In this document: positions 34,790 to 44,800 of the stretch, piece by piece
How the letters are laid out: the number at the start of each line of letters is the position of its first letter
Position numbering within the stretch: position 1 is the first letter of the stretch
NCBI GenBank assembly: GCA_902608415.1
Contig: CACLNZ010000007.1
Coordinates: 1 to 55,899, forward strand
DNA length: 55,899 nt
Origin: an uncultured PS1 clade bacterium
GTDB lineage: Bacteria > Pseudomonadota > Alphaproteobacteria > MED-G09
Direction: 5' to 3'
The notes under the pieces: generated by a model
Databases searched by the model: none
Seen by the model: only the letters and a program-made list of their open reading frames with translations
What the model was told of the DNA's origin: nothing
Made by a program: the position numbers and the translations under genes

Positions 34790-36133
34790 TTACTGTAATA
34801 TTTCACCCGACAAACTATTCTCATTAACCTTAGTAATTTTTATCTCAACGATATTTCCAATACATGAATTATCTGATTGAAAATGGACAGATTGCAAATA
34901 TGGAGATCTTCCAGAAAAATAATTCGTTGATGTTTCTTTTTCAACTAATATAGGGAGATTTTTATTTAAAAATTTTCTATTAAAATTATACATACTTTTT
35001 TTTATTTCATCCTGTAGTATTGATAACCTCTTTGACTTTATTTTTTCTTCAATTTGATCTTCCATCTGGCCTGCGGGTGTACCTGGTCTTGGCGAATATT
35101 TAAAACTATACGCATGCGCATATCCTATTTCCTCTATTATTTCTTGTGTCTTAACAAAATCTTTTTCAGTTTCACCAGGAAATCCAACAATAAAGTCGCC
35201 AGATATAGCAATATCAGGTCTAACAGATTTAAGTTCATTAATAATATCAATATATTCCGATGAGGAATAATTTCTATTCATATTCTTTAATACTTCATTA
35301 GATCCAGATTGAATTGGTAAATGAAGATATGGCTGAAGTTTTTTAATATCCTTATAGCTTGTGATTAATTTTTCATTCATGTCATTAGGATGACTAGTGG
35401 TAAATCTAATCCTTTTAATATCTAAAAGAGATAACTCATAAATTAAATCTGCAAAATCCATCTTGTCGTAACTGTTAGTCCACGCATTAACATTTTGACC
35501 CAATAAGATAATTTCTTTAACGCCAGAATCAATCAATTCAAGCGCTTCATCTTTTATTTCTGAGTATGGCCTTGAGGTCTCAACTCCTCTAGTATATGGA
35601 ACGACACAAAATGTGCAGAACTTATCGCAGCCCTCTTGAATAGATAAAAATGAACTGACATTTCTATTAGCTTTTAACCTTTTTGGTAGTGTTTCAAATT
35701 TATCATTATCAGGAGGTTCTATATCAATAATAGCTTTTTTCTTTTTTGACTTATCATTTTCAAAAGATTTTAAAATCTCAGGTAGGTGATGATATGTTAA
35801 AGGTCCAAAAACTAAGTCAATAATTGGGGCTCTTTTAATTAACTCTTTGCCTTCAGCTTGAGCAACACAACCAGCAACAGCTATTGTTGTTTTTCTTCCT
35901 TTACCTGCTAGGCTTTTTTTTATTCTTCCTAGTTCAGAATAGATTTTTTCTGTTGCCTTTTCTCTAATGTGACAAGTATTTAAAATAACCAAGTCTGCAT
36001 CTTCAACTGAATTAACAGATCCATAATCATAGGGGCTCATCATTTCCTGCATTCGATCACCATCATAAACATTCATTTGGCAACCAAAGTTTTTAATGTA
36101 TAAACCCTTTTGGGTATTTTTATTTGAATCCAT
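34790..36133 (-). CDS. miaB: tRNA-2-methylthio-N6-dimethylallyladenosine synthase
   Basis: NFGCQMNVYDGDRM, EGCDKFCTFCVVPYTRG radical-SAM motif, TRAM-like C-terminus. Confidence 0.97.
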   Translation of the reverse strand: MDSNKNTQKGLYIKNFGCQMNVYDGDRMQEMMSPYDYGSVNSVEDADLVILNTCHIREKATEKIYSELGRIKKSLAGKGRKTTIAVAGCVAQAEGKELIKRAPIIDLVFGPLTYHHLPEILKSFENDKSKKKKAIIDIEPPDNDKFETLPKRLKANRNVSSFLSIQEGCDKFCTFCVVPYTRGVETSRPYSEIKDEALELIDSGVKEIILLGQNVNAWTNSYDKMDFADLIYELSLLDIKRIRFTTSHPNDMNEKLITSYKDIKKLQPYLHLPIQSGSNEVLKNMNRNYSSSEYIDIINELKSVRPDIAISGDFIVGFPGETEKDFVKTQEIIEEIGYAHAYSFKYSPRPGTPAGQMEDQIEEKIKSKRLSILQDEIKKSMYNFNRKFLNKNLPILVEKETSTNYFSGRSPYLQSVHFQSDNSCIGNIVEIKITKVNENSLSGEILQ

Positions 36134-36145
36134 TATATGATTTCT

Positions 36146-36550
36146 TTATTGCTTTTTTCTTGCATATAACTCAAGTCTGTGATCAACCAACTCAAAACCT
36201 AACTCTTCTGCAATCTTTTTCTGAAGTATTTCTATTTCTTGATTTTGGAATTCTATAATTGTTCCATTTTCAATATCAATCAGGTGATCATGATGATCTT
36301 TTTCTTGAAAATTCTCATAACGAGATCTTCCATCACCAAATTCATGCTTAATTAAAATACCAGACTCCTCAAAAAGTCGAACTGTTCTGTAAACAGTTGC
36401 TACAGAAATATTATTATCAATAGCAATTGCTCTCTTATGTAGTTCCTCAACATCAGGATGATCACTTGAACCATCAAGAACCTTAGCAATAACTCTTCTT
36501 TGCTCTGTAAGCCTTAAGCCTTTATTCTCACATAATTCTTCTATACTCAT
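36146..36550 (-). CDS. Fur-family metalloregulator (Fur/Mur)
   Basis: LRLTEQRRVIAKVL, SVATVYRTVRLFEESGIL, DHHDHLIDIENGTIIEF; upstream of miaB. Confidence 0.93.
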   Translation of the reverse strand: MSIEELCENKGLRLTEQRRVIAKVLDGSSDHPDVEELHKRAIAIDNNISVATVYRTVRLFEESGILIKHEFGDGRSRYENFQEKDHHDHLIDIENGTIIEFQNQEIEILQKKIAEELGFELVDHRLELYARKKQ

Positions 36551-36580
36551 TTTCTATTATCCTTAATCCAAATATAAGCA

Positions 36581-37045
36581 CTAAATATATGTTTTTTGCA
36601 ATAATAACCCATCTTGATATGAATTATTAACCTTATAATAATTTTTTATGTTTTTTATGTAAACAAATCCTATTTTTTTATAGAAATTAATAGCTAAATT
36701 ATTGTTTTTATTAACTTCCAGAAAACATCTACGAATTCTTTTATCTACAAAATAAGATTCAATTTTCTTAAATAAAAGCGAACCAAGTCCTTTATTTCTA
36801 TATTTACTTTTTATTTCAAGAGACAAAATTTCTGCTTCATCCGTTAAATCGCGAAAAAAACAATATCCTATTGGATTTTTACTGAAGTAAATAATTAATC
36901 CATGTCCTCCTCCTTTTTTTAGGAGATGTTCGATTTCTTCTTCATTCCAATTTCTAGTATATTTATCTTGCTGTAATGCTTTTATTAACCTGCAATTAGA
37001 ATTATCTAAAATCCTAAAATCTATTTTATTTTTTTCATATACCAT
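36581..37045 (-). CDS. rimI: Ribosomal-protein-alanine N-acetyltransferase-like GNAT
   Basis: EILSLEIKSKYRNKGLGSLLFKKIE, FLEVNKNNNLAINFYKKIGF; overlaps tsaB. Confidence 0.85.
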   Translation of the reverse strand: MVYEKNKIDFRILDNSNCRLIKALQQDKYTRNWNEEEIEHLLKKGGGHGLIIYFSKNPIGYCFFRDLTDEAEILSLEIKSKYRNKGLGSLLFKKIESYFVDKRIRRCFLEVNKNNNLAINFYKKIGFVYIKNIKNYYKVNNSYQDGLLLQKTYI

Positions 37046-37713
37046 GATGATTTAACTTTCTCAGCAGCAGGTTCTGAAAAATAATTTATATCTTTTAATT
37101 TATTGAGTTTTATTTTTTTCTTTTCTAAGCTGAACATAAGATCAAGTGACATATCTTTAAAACTTCTTGCTATTAAATCAAAACTATCCAAATTAATGAT
37201 TTCTTTTTGTAATGAATTTATAACCGCAAAATACTCTTCTGGTGAAAATTTCTTTTCCAATTCATTTTTTGTTGTCTTTAAAATATTGGTAATTTTATTA
37301 CCATTATTATCAAAGGCTTGAACAAAAAATTCTTCGGCTCTTGAAGGCATAATACTTATAAATTTTTTATCTATCGATATTTCTTTATTAGAAAAAATTG
37401 ATAGTAACTCTAATGAAGATAGCGAATATAAAGGCAGTGAAATTCCTTTTGCAACACCAAGAGCGAAAGACACCCCAACTCTTATGCTTGTAAAGTTACC
37501 TGGTCCATTTGTGACAATAATATTTTTTATATCTTTTAAACTTACTCCTGATTTATCTATTGTATCAAATACAACTTCTGTAATAATTTCTGACTGAAAT
37601 TTATTAGCGTCATTAAAGGAATAATGACAATGCATGTTATTATCTACAATCGATGCAGAACATGATTCATAAGTTGTATCAATTAATAAAGTATTCATTA
37701 GAGAATTTTGCAA
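37021..37713 (-). CDS. tsaB: tRNA threonylcarbamoyladenosine biosynthesis protein TsaB
   Basis: LLIDTTYESCSASIV, IIVTNGPGNFTSIRVGVSFALGVA. Confidence 0.93.
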   Translation of the reverse strand: MQNSLMNTLLIDTTYESCSASIVDNNMHCHYSFNDANKFQSEIITEVVFDTIDKSGVSLKDIKNIIVTNGPGNFTSIRVGVSFALGVAKGISLPLYSLSSLELLSIFSNKEISIDKKFISIMPSRAEEFFVQAFDNNGNKITNILKTTKNELEKKFSPEEYFAVINSLQKEIINLDSFDLIARSFKDMSLDLMFSLEKKKIKLNKLKDINYFSEPAAEKVKSSWYMKKIK

Positions 37714-38273
37714 ATCTCATCGAAATCAAATCTGGGTGACCTTTGGAATAATTTTGAATGGTCTCCGTAACCAAGATTGCAAATAAAATTTGATTTAAAT
37801 TCAGTATCTTTAAAAAACTCATTATCTAAGCCTTCATTATCAAAACCTGACATCGGTCCACAATCTAGACCCAAAAAACGGGCTGCAATTATAAAATAAG
37901 CACCTTGTAATGAACTATTCCTAAAAGCTGTCATTTCAGCAAATTCTTCCGACCATGAAAACCAATCTTTGGCTTCAGGATTGTGGGGGAAAAGCTTTGG
38001 TATATGATTATAGAATTTTTTATCATAAGCAATTATTGCTGTGATCGGGGCAGAGAGAGTTTTTCCAATATTTGACTCAATGACATGTTTAATTAATTTT
38101 TCTTTTGCTTCATTTGTTTTAATAAATACTATTCGAGCTGGCGAACAATTGGCACTTGTTGGACCCCATTTCATAATATCATATAATTCATGCAGTAAAT
38201 TTTCGGGCACTTCTTTGGAAGTCCAATCATTATGAGATCTACCATATATAAAGATATCTTCAATTTTACTCAT
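37698..38273 (-). CDS. RutE-like nitroreductase / malonic semialdehyde reductase family
   Basis: YGRSHNDWTSKEVPENLLHELYDIMKWGPTSANCSPARIVFI, GLDCGPMSGFDNEGLD. Confidence 0.88.
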   Translation of the reverse strand: MSKIEDIFIYGRSHNDWTSKEVPENLLHELYDIMKWGPTSANCSPARIVFIKTNEAKEKLIKHVIESNIGKTLSAPITAIIAYDKKFYNHIPKLFPHNPEAKDWFSWSEEFAEMTAFRNSSLQGAYFIIAARFLGLDCGPMSGFDNEGLDNEFFKDTEFKSNFICNLGYGDHSKLFQRSPRFDFDEICKIL

Positions 38274-38826
38274 TTTGAAGAGGTACTACACTTTCTACTT
38301 CTGGTACATAATGCTTTAATAAATTCTCTACACCATTTTTTAATGTCATAGTTGAAGCAGGGCATCCATCACAAGACCCTCTCATACTAATATATACGAC
38401 ACCATCTTCAAATTTATTAAAAATAATATCACCACCATCTCTAGCTACAGCAGGGCGAACCTTTTCTTCTATTATTGCATTAATTTTAATTGAGGTATCA
38501 TCATTTAATTCTTTGATTTCTTCTGTGTGATTTGCATTTTCATTTGTTATAAAAGGTAATCCAGAAATATAATGATTAGATATACAACTTAGTACTTCTG
38601 TCTTGGTATTTTCCCAGCTTTTATCTTTTAAAGTTACAGTAATAAAGTCAGACGCTAAATATACACCACAAACTCCATCAATTCCGAAAAGGGCAGTTGC
38701 AATAGGTGAAGCTTTGGCTGTATCGAGATCTTTATAATAAACTGATGGTATGTCTCCCAATACCGATTCTCCAGGTATAAATTTTAAAGTTTCCGGATTT
38801 GGCGTCTCTTCAGTCTGTATAAACAT
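38266..38826 (-). CDS. NfuA/NFU1-type iron-sulfur scaffold protein
   Basis: N-terminal Nfu domain (MFIQTEETPNPETLKFIPG), C-terminal NifU domain with CDGCPAS. Confidence 0.94.
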   Translation of the reverse strand: MFIQTEETPNPETLKFIPGESVLGDIPSVYYKDLDTAKASPIATALFGIDGVCGVYLASDFITVTLKDKSWENTKTEVLSCISNHYISGLPFITNENANHTEEIKELNDDTSIKINAIIEEKVRPAVARDGGDIIFNKFEDGVVYISMRGSCDGCPASTMTLKNGVENLLKHYVPEVESVVPLQNE

Positions 38827-38837
38827 TTTTTACCTAT

Positions 38838-39311
38838 CTATTTAATTCCAACGAGTTTATCAATATTATCATTACTTATATCACCTGGTATTACAACAAC
38901 TGGAATAGAAAATCCAGACTTTGATATAAATTCAACTAATTCTCCTGGTGATTCACCTCTATTATTCGAAGCGAGTACTAAGTAGCCAATATCAGATTTA
39001 TCCTTAATTCTATTATTTACAATACTAATTTTTGAACCGTGTAAAATCTCATAAGATATATTTACTTTTGAAAAACCAGATATATTTTTCTGAAGCTGTT
39101 CAATAAGTATTTTAGTGTTTTCTTCTGCTTCTTCTATTATTTTTCTCTCTACACCAAGCCAATGGGTTTCCTTTTGGTTATCAATAGCAACAATTACAAC
39201 TAATTCTTTTTTAGCAAGTTCTGATCTTCTTGCTGCATATCGAACAGCGGATTCACATTCAGGTGTGCCGTCTATAACTACTAAAAAATTACCAGGCAAT
39301 TTTTTCTCCAA
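38838..39311 (-). CDS. Universal stress protein family
   Basis: LVVIDGTPECESAVRYAARRSELAKKELVVIVAID; ASNNRGESPG...VVVIPG. Confidence 0.85.
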   Translation of the reverse strand: MEKKLPGNFLVVIDGTPECESAVRYAARRSELAKKELVVIVAIDNQKETHWLGVERKIIEEAEENTKILIEQLQKNISGFSKVNISYEILHGSKISIVNNRIKDKSDIGYLVLASNNRGESPGELVEFISKSGFSIPVVVIPGDISNDNIDKLVGIK

Positions 39312-39314
39312 TAA

Positions 39315-40334
39315 TTACCCTAAGCCAACAATTGATTTTACTTCATTAATTATAGGATCAGATTTTTCTTTTGCTTTAATCATTCCATCATGAAGTATTT
39401 TATTTAAATATGTCTTATCATTTTTTAATTCTTTAAATCTTAATCTTATTGGCTCCATCTCATTTATTACAACATCACAAAGATCATCTTTAAACTCTGA
39501 CAACTTTTTTCCTTCAAACTTATTAATAACTCCTTCAATCTTTTCATCTGAGAAAGCGCTATATATATTAATTAAGTTATTTATCTCAGGTCTATCATTT
39601 AATTCTTCGATGACTGATGGCATAGGCAGTGGATCAGTCTTAGCTTTAGCAATTTTTTTCATAATGAGATCATTCTCATCAGAAAATTCTATTCTTGTCA
39701 TCTCAGAGCTATCTGATTTCGACATTTTCTTTAAGCCATCGCGCAATGACATAACTCTTGAAGCTACTGGTAAAATCATTGGTTCAGGCAAAGGAAAAAA
39801 TTCACTCTCATTAACCTTTCCAAAATCATTATTAAATTTTTGAGCAATATCTCTGGTAATCTCTAAATGTTGTTTCTGATCATCTCCAACAGGAACTAAA
39901 TTTGCATGGTACAAAAGAATATCTGAGGCCATTAAATTTGGATAAACATATAAGCCGACAGAAGCTGCCTCTCTATTTTTACCGGCTTTTTCTTTAAACT
40001 GAGTCATTCTATTAAGCCAACCAATCCTAGAAATGCAATTTAATATCCACGCTAATTCTGCATGAGCTGGAATTTGAGATTGAACAAAGATTGTTGCCTT
40101 ATCTGGATCGATACCAGAAGCAATATAGGCCGCAGCCACTTCAATAATATTCTCACTAAGAATTTCTGGGTCCTGCCAAACCGTTATTGCGTGGAGATCA
40201 ACAATGCAAAAGATTGAATCAAAGTCATTTTGTACTTCTACAAAATTTTTAATAGCACCAAGATAATTACCAATATGAAGAGATCCTGAGGGCTGAACCC
40301 CAGAAAATACTCTTTCTTTCATTTTGTTTGTCAT
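39315..40334 (-). CDS. trpS: Tryptophanyl-tRNA synthetase
   Basis: SGVQPSGSLHIGNYLGAIK, KKMSKSD (KMSKS) motif. Confidence 0.97.
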   Translation of the reverse strand: MTNKMKERVFSGVQPSGSLHIGNYLGAIKNFVEVQNDFDSIFCIVDLHAITVWQDPEILSENIIEVAAAYIASGIDPDKATIFVQSQIPAHAELAWILNCISRIGWLNRMTQFKEKAGKNREAASVGLYVYPNLMASDILLYHANLVPVGDDQKQHLEITRDIAQKFNNDFGKVNESEFFPLPEPMILPVASRVMSLRDGLKKMSKSDSSEMTRIEFSDENDLIMKKIAKAKTDPLPMPSVIEELNDRPEINNLINIYSAFSDEKIEGVINKFEGKKLSEFKDDLCDVVINEMEPIRLRFKELKNDKTYLNKILHDGMIKAKEKSDPIINEVKSIVGLG

Positions 40335-40341
40335 TTGATAA

Positions 40342-41877
40342 TCAAAAATCCTTAATAAAGGTCTTTATATCATCTTTCCTATAAAACCCTATAAAAAATA
40401 GGCATACTAAATAGGAGATTAAGCCAATTATCACTAAAATCACCAATGAGATAGCTGGATAAATTAAATTAATATTATTAATTAATAAGCTTAATATTAA
40501 AAACATTATTGCAGAACTAAATAATACCTTAATGATATCCGCTATTGTATCTTTGCCAAAAAAAACTAAAGATAGTTCCTTTAGTTTTTTATAAAATATT
40601 AGTACATGAATCCAAGCAGATATAGATGTAGCATAAGCAATTCCTATAACGCCAAAACCAATAAACAAAGGAATTGAAAGAACTATATTTATAGAAATCG
40701 CATAAAGACTAAATTTTAAAGGATTCTTTGTATCTGATATTGAGTAAAAAGCCGAAGAGAAAATTCTTATCAAAACATAGGCTGGAAGACCAAGTGAAAA
40801 ACCTATTAACACATTTGAAACAATTTTAACTTCTTCTGAACCAAAAACTCCATATTCATAAATAACACTTACAATAGTTTCTGATAAAATTATCAGGCCA
40901 AAAGCAGCTGGAATAATTAATGCAAGGGCTATTTTGATAGTATTGCTTAATAAACTTTTCATCTCTTTTCTTTTATTATTAATATTTAAGGAAGTGAGAT
41001 GAGGTAAAATGACTGTTCCTATAGAAATACCTATCAAAGCAAGGGGTAACTGATAAAGACGCTCAGCATAATACAATATTGATATTCCTCCTTCTTTAAA
41101 TGAGCAAATAAGTCCTGAAATCAAAATATTAAACTGAACTGCAAAACCCGAGATTGTCTGAGGCCAGGCAAGTTTTGAAAAATCTTGCAAAGATTTATTA
41201 TCTTTCTTTTTTGTAAATCTTAATGAGAATCTCTGTTTCTTTAAAATATAAAAAATTAATAAGAAATGTACAAAACCCGATATTGATACTGCAAAAGACA
41301 GAAGATAACCCCTATCTATCATATTCAGATTGGGAAATAATAAAGCTATAATTAAAAAGATATTTAAAAATATTGGAGCTAAAGATGTTACAAAAAACTT
41401 ACCCTGATTATTAATAATTGCCGATCCTAGAGAAGAAAGAGATATAAAGATAATATAAGGTAGGGTTAATCTAGAGTAACTTGTTGCAATATCTATTTTT
41501 ATTTGATTTTCACTAAAACCCCCAGCTAAAACATAAATCAGCAATGGCATTAATATTTGAGCAAACAAAACCAATAAGGTAATAGTTGTAATCATATAAA
41601 ATAATACGCTTTCAGCAAATCTTATCGATTTGTTTTTATTTTCGACAAAATCTCTTGAAAATATAGGTATGAACGATGCAGAAAATGCGCCTTCTGATGT
41701 TATCCTTCTGAAAATATTTGGTATTCTTAATGCGATAAAAAATGCATCAGCAACATAGCTTATTCCAATCACCCTGCTAAATAACATATCTCGAATTAAT
41801 CCCAGTAATCGACTTAGGCCTGTGAATAAACTGACAGTTATAATGCTTCTGGGTGCTTTATTATTATACATATTCAC
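40342..41877 (-). CDS. murJ: Lipid II flippase MurJ (MviN)
   Basis: 511 aa polytopic; SLFTGLSRLLGLIRDMLFSRVIG, FRRITSEGAFSASFIPIF. Confidence 0.96.
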   Translation of the reverse strand: MNMYNNKAPRSIITVSLFTGLSRLLGLIRDMLFSRVIGISYVADAFFIALRIPNIFRRITSEGAFSASFIPIFSRDFVENKNKSIRFAESVLFYMITTITLLVLFAQILMPLLIYVLAGGFSENQIKIDIATSYSRLTLPYIIFISLSSLGSAIINNQGKFFVTSLAPIFLNIFLIIALLFPNLNMIDRGYLLSFAVSISGFVHFLLIFYILKKQRFSLRFTKKKDNKSLQDFSKLAWPQTISGFAVQFNILISGLICSFKEGGISILYYAERLYQLPLALIGISIGTVILPHLTSLNINNKRKEMKSLLSNTIKIALALIIPAAFGLIILSETIVSVIYEYGVFGSEEVKIVSNVLIGFSLGLPAYVLIRIFSSAFYSISDTKNPLKFSLYAISINIVLSIPLFIGFGVIGIAYATSISAWIHVLIFYKKLKELSLVFFGKDTIADIIKVLFSSAIMFLILSLLINNINLIYPAISLVILVIIGLISYLVCLFFIGFYRKDDIKTFIKDF

Positions 41878-44608
41878 TTAAGCTAATTGATTTAATAAGC
41901 TCTTTTTGTATATTTTCTATTTTACTTCTAGAAGATATTTTTTCACCACTCTTAGTTAAAACATAAAAAACATCTGTAGCTCTTTCACCGAATGTTGCTA
42001 TATGTGCACTCCTTATATCAATACTTAAGTCAGAGATCTTTCTAGTTAAATCATTAAGAAGTCCGGGTCTATCTTTAGCGCTAACCTCTATAACAGAATA
42101 TTTTTTTGAAAGAGAATTATAAATTGATACATCAGGCAAAATGTTAAATGCTGAAGACCTTTTATCAATATTATCTTCATAATTAATCACCGGAATTTCA
42201 TCTTCATTAATAAAAAATAATATTTTTTCTTTAATTCTTAATAATCTTTTCTTATCAATAATTTTTTTCCCAAAATTATCCTGGATCCAAAGAATATCAA
42301 TAACATTACTCTTATTAGAAAATATTCTTGCATCAACAATATTAATATTCATATCAAGACATCCAGAAGTAATTCTTTCAAAAAGTCTTTTTCTATCTTG
42401 AGTTATAACTGTCATTATTGTTGAAGAATAATTATCTGTATTATAAAAATCGATAATATCATTTTCTTTGTCTTGATTTCCTTTTTCCCATGCAATTAAA
42501 TTATGAATTTGTATTTTTTCTGGGACTGATGTCCAATATTTTTCGTCAACTAAGTCAAACCACCTTAATTTTTTTTCTTCACTTATATTACTTATTTGAG
42601 ATTTTATTTTTTGCTTGATATCATTTGCTTTATAAATTCTATCTTTCGAAGAGTAATTACCTGTTAACGCAAGATATGTTTCTTTATATAGATTTTTTAA
42701 TAGTTCACCTTTCCAATCATTCCATACCCCAGGACCAACAGCCCTAATATCTGCAACAGTCAAAAACAAAAGAAGTTTAAGTCTTTTGGTGGTTTGGATT
42801 TTTTCAGCAAAATCTGAAATGGTTACTGGGTCTGAAATATCTCTTCTTTGTGCAAAATCACTCATTACCAGATGATCTAATACTAACCAAGAGATCATTT
42901 CTTCGTCTTTCTCAGAAAGGCCTAAACGCTTAGCCATTTTTCTTACTACTTTTTGTCCTTCTTCTGAGTGATCATTCTCTCTGCCCTTTGCAATATCATG
43001 GAAGAATATTGCTAGAGACAGAATTCTCTTTTCATCATTATCAAGGCTTAATGAATTCAAAAGATCAAATTCTTCACTTTTCGAATGAAAAATTTTATTT
43101 AATTCCCCCACCGCTTTAATTAAATGTTCATCAGCTGTATAATGGTGGTACATATTAAACTGCATTAAACCTACAATTCTTCCAAAATCAGGAATAAATT
43201 TTCCTAAAACACCGCACTCATTCATAGCTCTTAAAGTTTTTTCTGCCTCTGGACTACTTAAAATATTTGTAAATAAATCATTAGTTTTAATGTTATTTCT
43301 TAATCTATGATCAATAAGGTTAGCTGACTTTCTAATAATTCTTACCGCATTTGGGTGGGCAAATAGGTTATTTTTTTCGAGAAGATTAAAAAATAAAATT
43401 ATCTTACTTGGATCTTTCTTGAAGATATCTTCATTTGATACATTAAGCCTCCCTTTTGAACTATAGAGACCAAGTCCGCCACCAGAATAAACATATTTGG
43501 CAGGGACTTCAAAAAAATTTCTTATAGTTGAAATTAATGAATTTTTATTCTTTTGTCTTTCTTCAAGAACTGAGCATATTACTCTTGTTAAATCACCAAC
43601 TTCTTTGGCAATAAGAAAATAATGCTTCATAAATCTTTCGACCGGTTTTAGGCCTTTTCTATCATTATAACTAAGCTTGTCAGCCATCTCCATTTGAACA
43701 TTAAAATTTATTATATCATTTGGATTTTTTTCTATGAAATGCAACTGACATCTAACATACCACAGAAAATCTTCACATTTCTTAAAGCTCTCAGCCTCTC
43801 TCTCTGTAAGAACTCCTTTTTTAAACATTTGCTCTGGTCTAGAAGCTTGATAGCAAAAATTTGTCATCCAAGATAAACTTTCTAGATCTCTCAGACCTCC
43901 TTTTCCATTTTTTATATTTGGCTCAACAAGGTATCTAGATTGTCCTTCCTTAATATGTCTGGATTCCCTCTCTTCAAGCTTTGCATCGATAAATTCTTTT
44001 GATGACCTTTTAGAAATTGTATTCCTAAATTTTTTATCAAAAACTTTTTTTACTTCGCTATCTCCGCAAATATATCTTGCATCTAAAAGCGATGTTGTGA
44101 TTGTCTGATCTTTGGCTGAAAGGGTTAAACACTCATTAATATTTCTTGATGCGTGGCCGATCTTTAGACCTAAGTCCCAGAGAAAATATAGTAAGTTCTC
44201 AGTTACACCTTCTGCCCAAGCAGTTTTTTTAAAAGGCATTAAAAATAAGAGATCAATATCTGAACCAGGTGATATTTTTCCTCTACCATAACCTCCGGTA
44301 GCTATTATTGCCATTTTCTCAAAATCAGTTTTATTTTGTGAAATATAATTATGGGTATTTAGATATTGATAATAGTTTTTAATAACATGGTCATAAAGAT
44401 TAGCTATTTCTCTTGCGCATTCAGAGCCTTTATAATTTCCTTGTTCTAGATTTTCTTTTGCTTTTTGCAAAGAATTATTAATTATATCCTTTGTTATTGA
44501 TATAATTTCTTTATAACTCTCTCTATTTTCTCTTAAATCAACATCTAGATAAGAGGAAAGAAACTTAAATGAGCTATCATCTACTAATTCTTTAGTTAAT
44601 TTGTTCAT
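41864..44608 (-). CDS. glnD: Bifunctional uridylyltransferase / uridylyl-removing enzyme (PII)
   Basis: GGYGRGKISPGSDIDLLFL nucleotidyltransferase motif, FFHDIAKGRENDHSEEG HD motif, C-terminal ACT domains. Confidence 0.97.
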   Translation of the reverse strand: MNKLTKELVDDSSFKFLSSYLDVDLRENRESYKEIISITKDIINNSLQKAKENLEQGNYKGSECAREIANLYDHVIKNYYQYLNTHNYISQNKTDFEKMAIIATGGYGRGKISPGSDIDLLFLMPFKKTAWAEGVTENLLYFLWDLGLKIGHASRNINECLTLSAKDQTITTSLLDARYICGDSEVKKVFDKKFRNTISKRSSKEFIDAKLEERESRHIKEGQSRYLVEPNIKNGKGGLRDLESLSWMTNFCYQASRPEQMFKKGVLTEREAESFKKCEDFLWYVRCQLHFIEKNPNDIINFNVQMEMADKLSYNDRKGLKPVERFMKHYFLIAKEVGDLTRVICSVLEERQKNKNSLISTIRNFFEVPAKYVYSGGGLGLYSSKGRLNVSNEDIFKKDPSKIILFFNLLEKNNLFAHPNAVRIIRKSANLIDHRLRNNIKTNDLFTNILSSPEAEKTLRAMNECGVLGKFIPDFGRIVGLMQFNMYHHYTADEHLIKAVGELNKIFHSKSEEFDLLNSLSLDNDEKRILSLAIFFHDIAKGRENDHSEEGQKVVRKMAKRLGLSEKDEEMISWLVLDHLVMSDFAQRRDISDPVTISDFAEKIQTTKRLKLLLFLTVADIRAVGPGVWNDWKGELLKNLYKETYLALTGNYSSKDRIYKANDIKQKIKSQISNISEEKKLRWFDLVDEKYWTSVPEKIQIHNLIAWEKGNQDKENDIIDFYNTDNYSSTIMTVITQDRKRLFERITSGCLDMNINIVDARIFSNKSNVIDILWIQDNFGKKIIDKKRLLRIKEKILFFINEDEIPVINYEDNIDKRSSAFNILPDVSIYNSLSKKYSVIEVSAKDRPGLLNDLTRKISDLSIDIRSAHIATFGERATDVFYVLTKSGEKISSRSKIENIQKELIKSISLSEYV

Positions 44609-44740
44609 ATCAAAATTATAATAAACATTTCACTACATTTATTGATTTTTTATTCAAAAGTAAAATATTAGATAAAATAGTGAATTTTAGTAATTAAAAT
44701 TTATAAAAATATATATTTTTATTATATTATTATAAAATAC

Positions 44741-44769
44741 TTGACTAAATTATTATTTTTCTATAGTTA
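44741..44769 (+). promoter_or_regulatory. Candidate sigma70-like promoter for maeB
   Basis: TTGACT at 44741-44746; TATAGT at 44762 (15-nt spacer) or TAGTTA at 44764 (17-nt spacer). Confidence 0.35.
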
Positions 44770-44800
44770 AATCAATATTAATGTTTAAAATGTAATTAAT

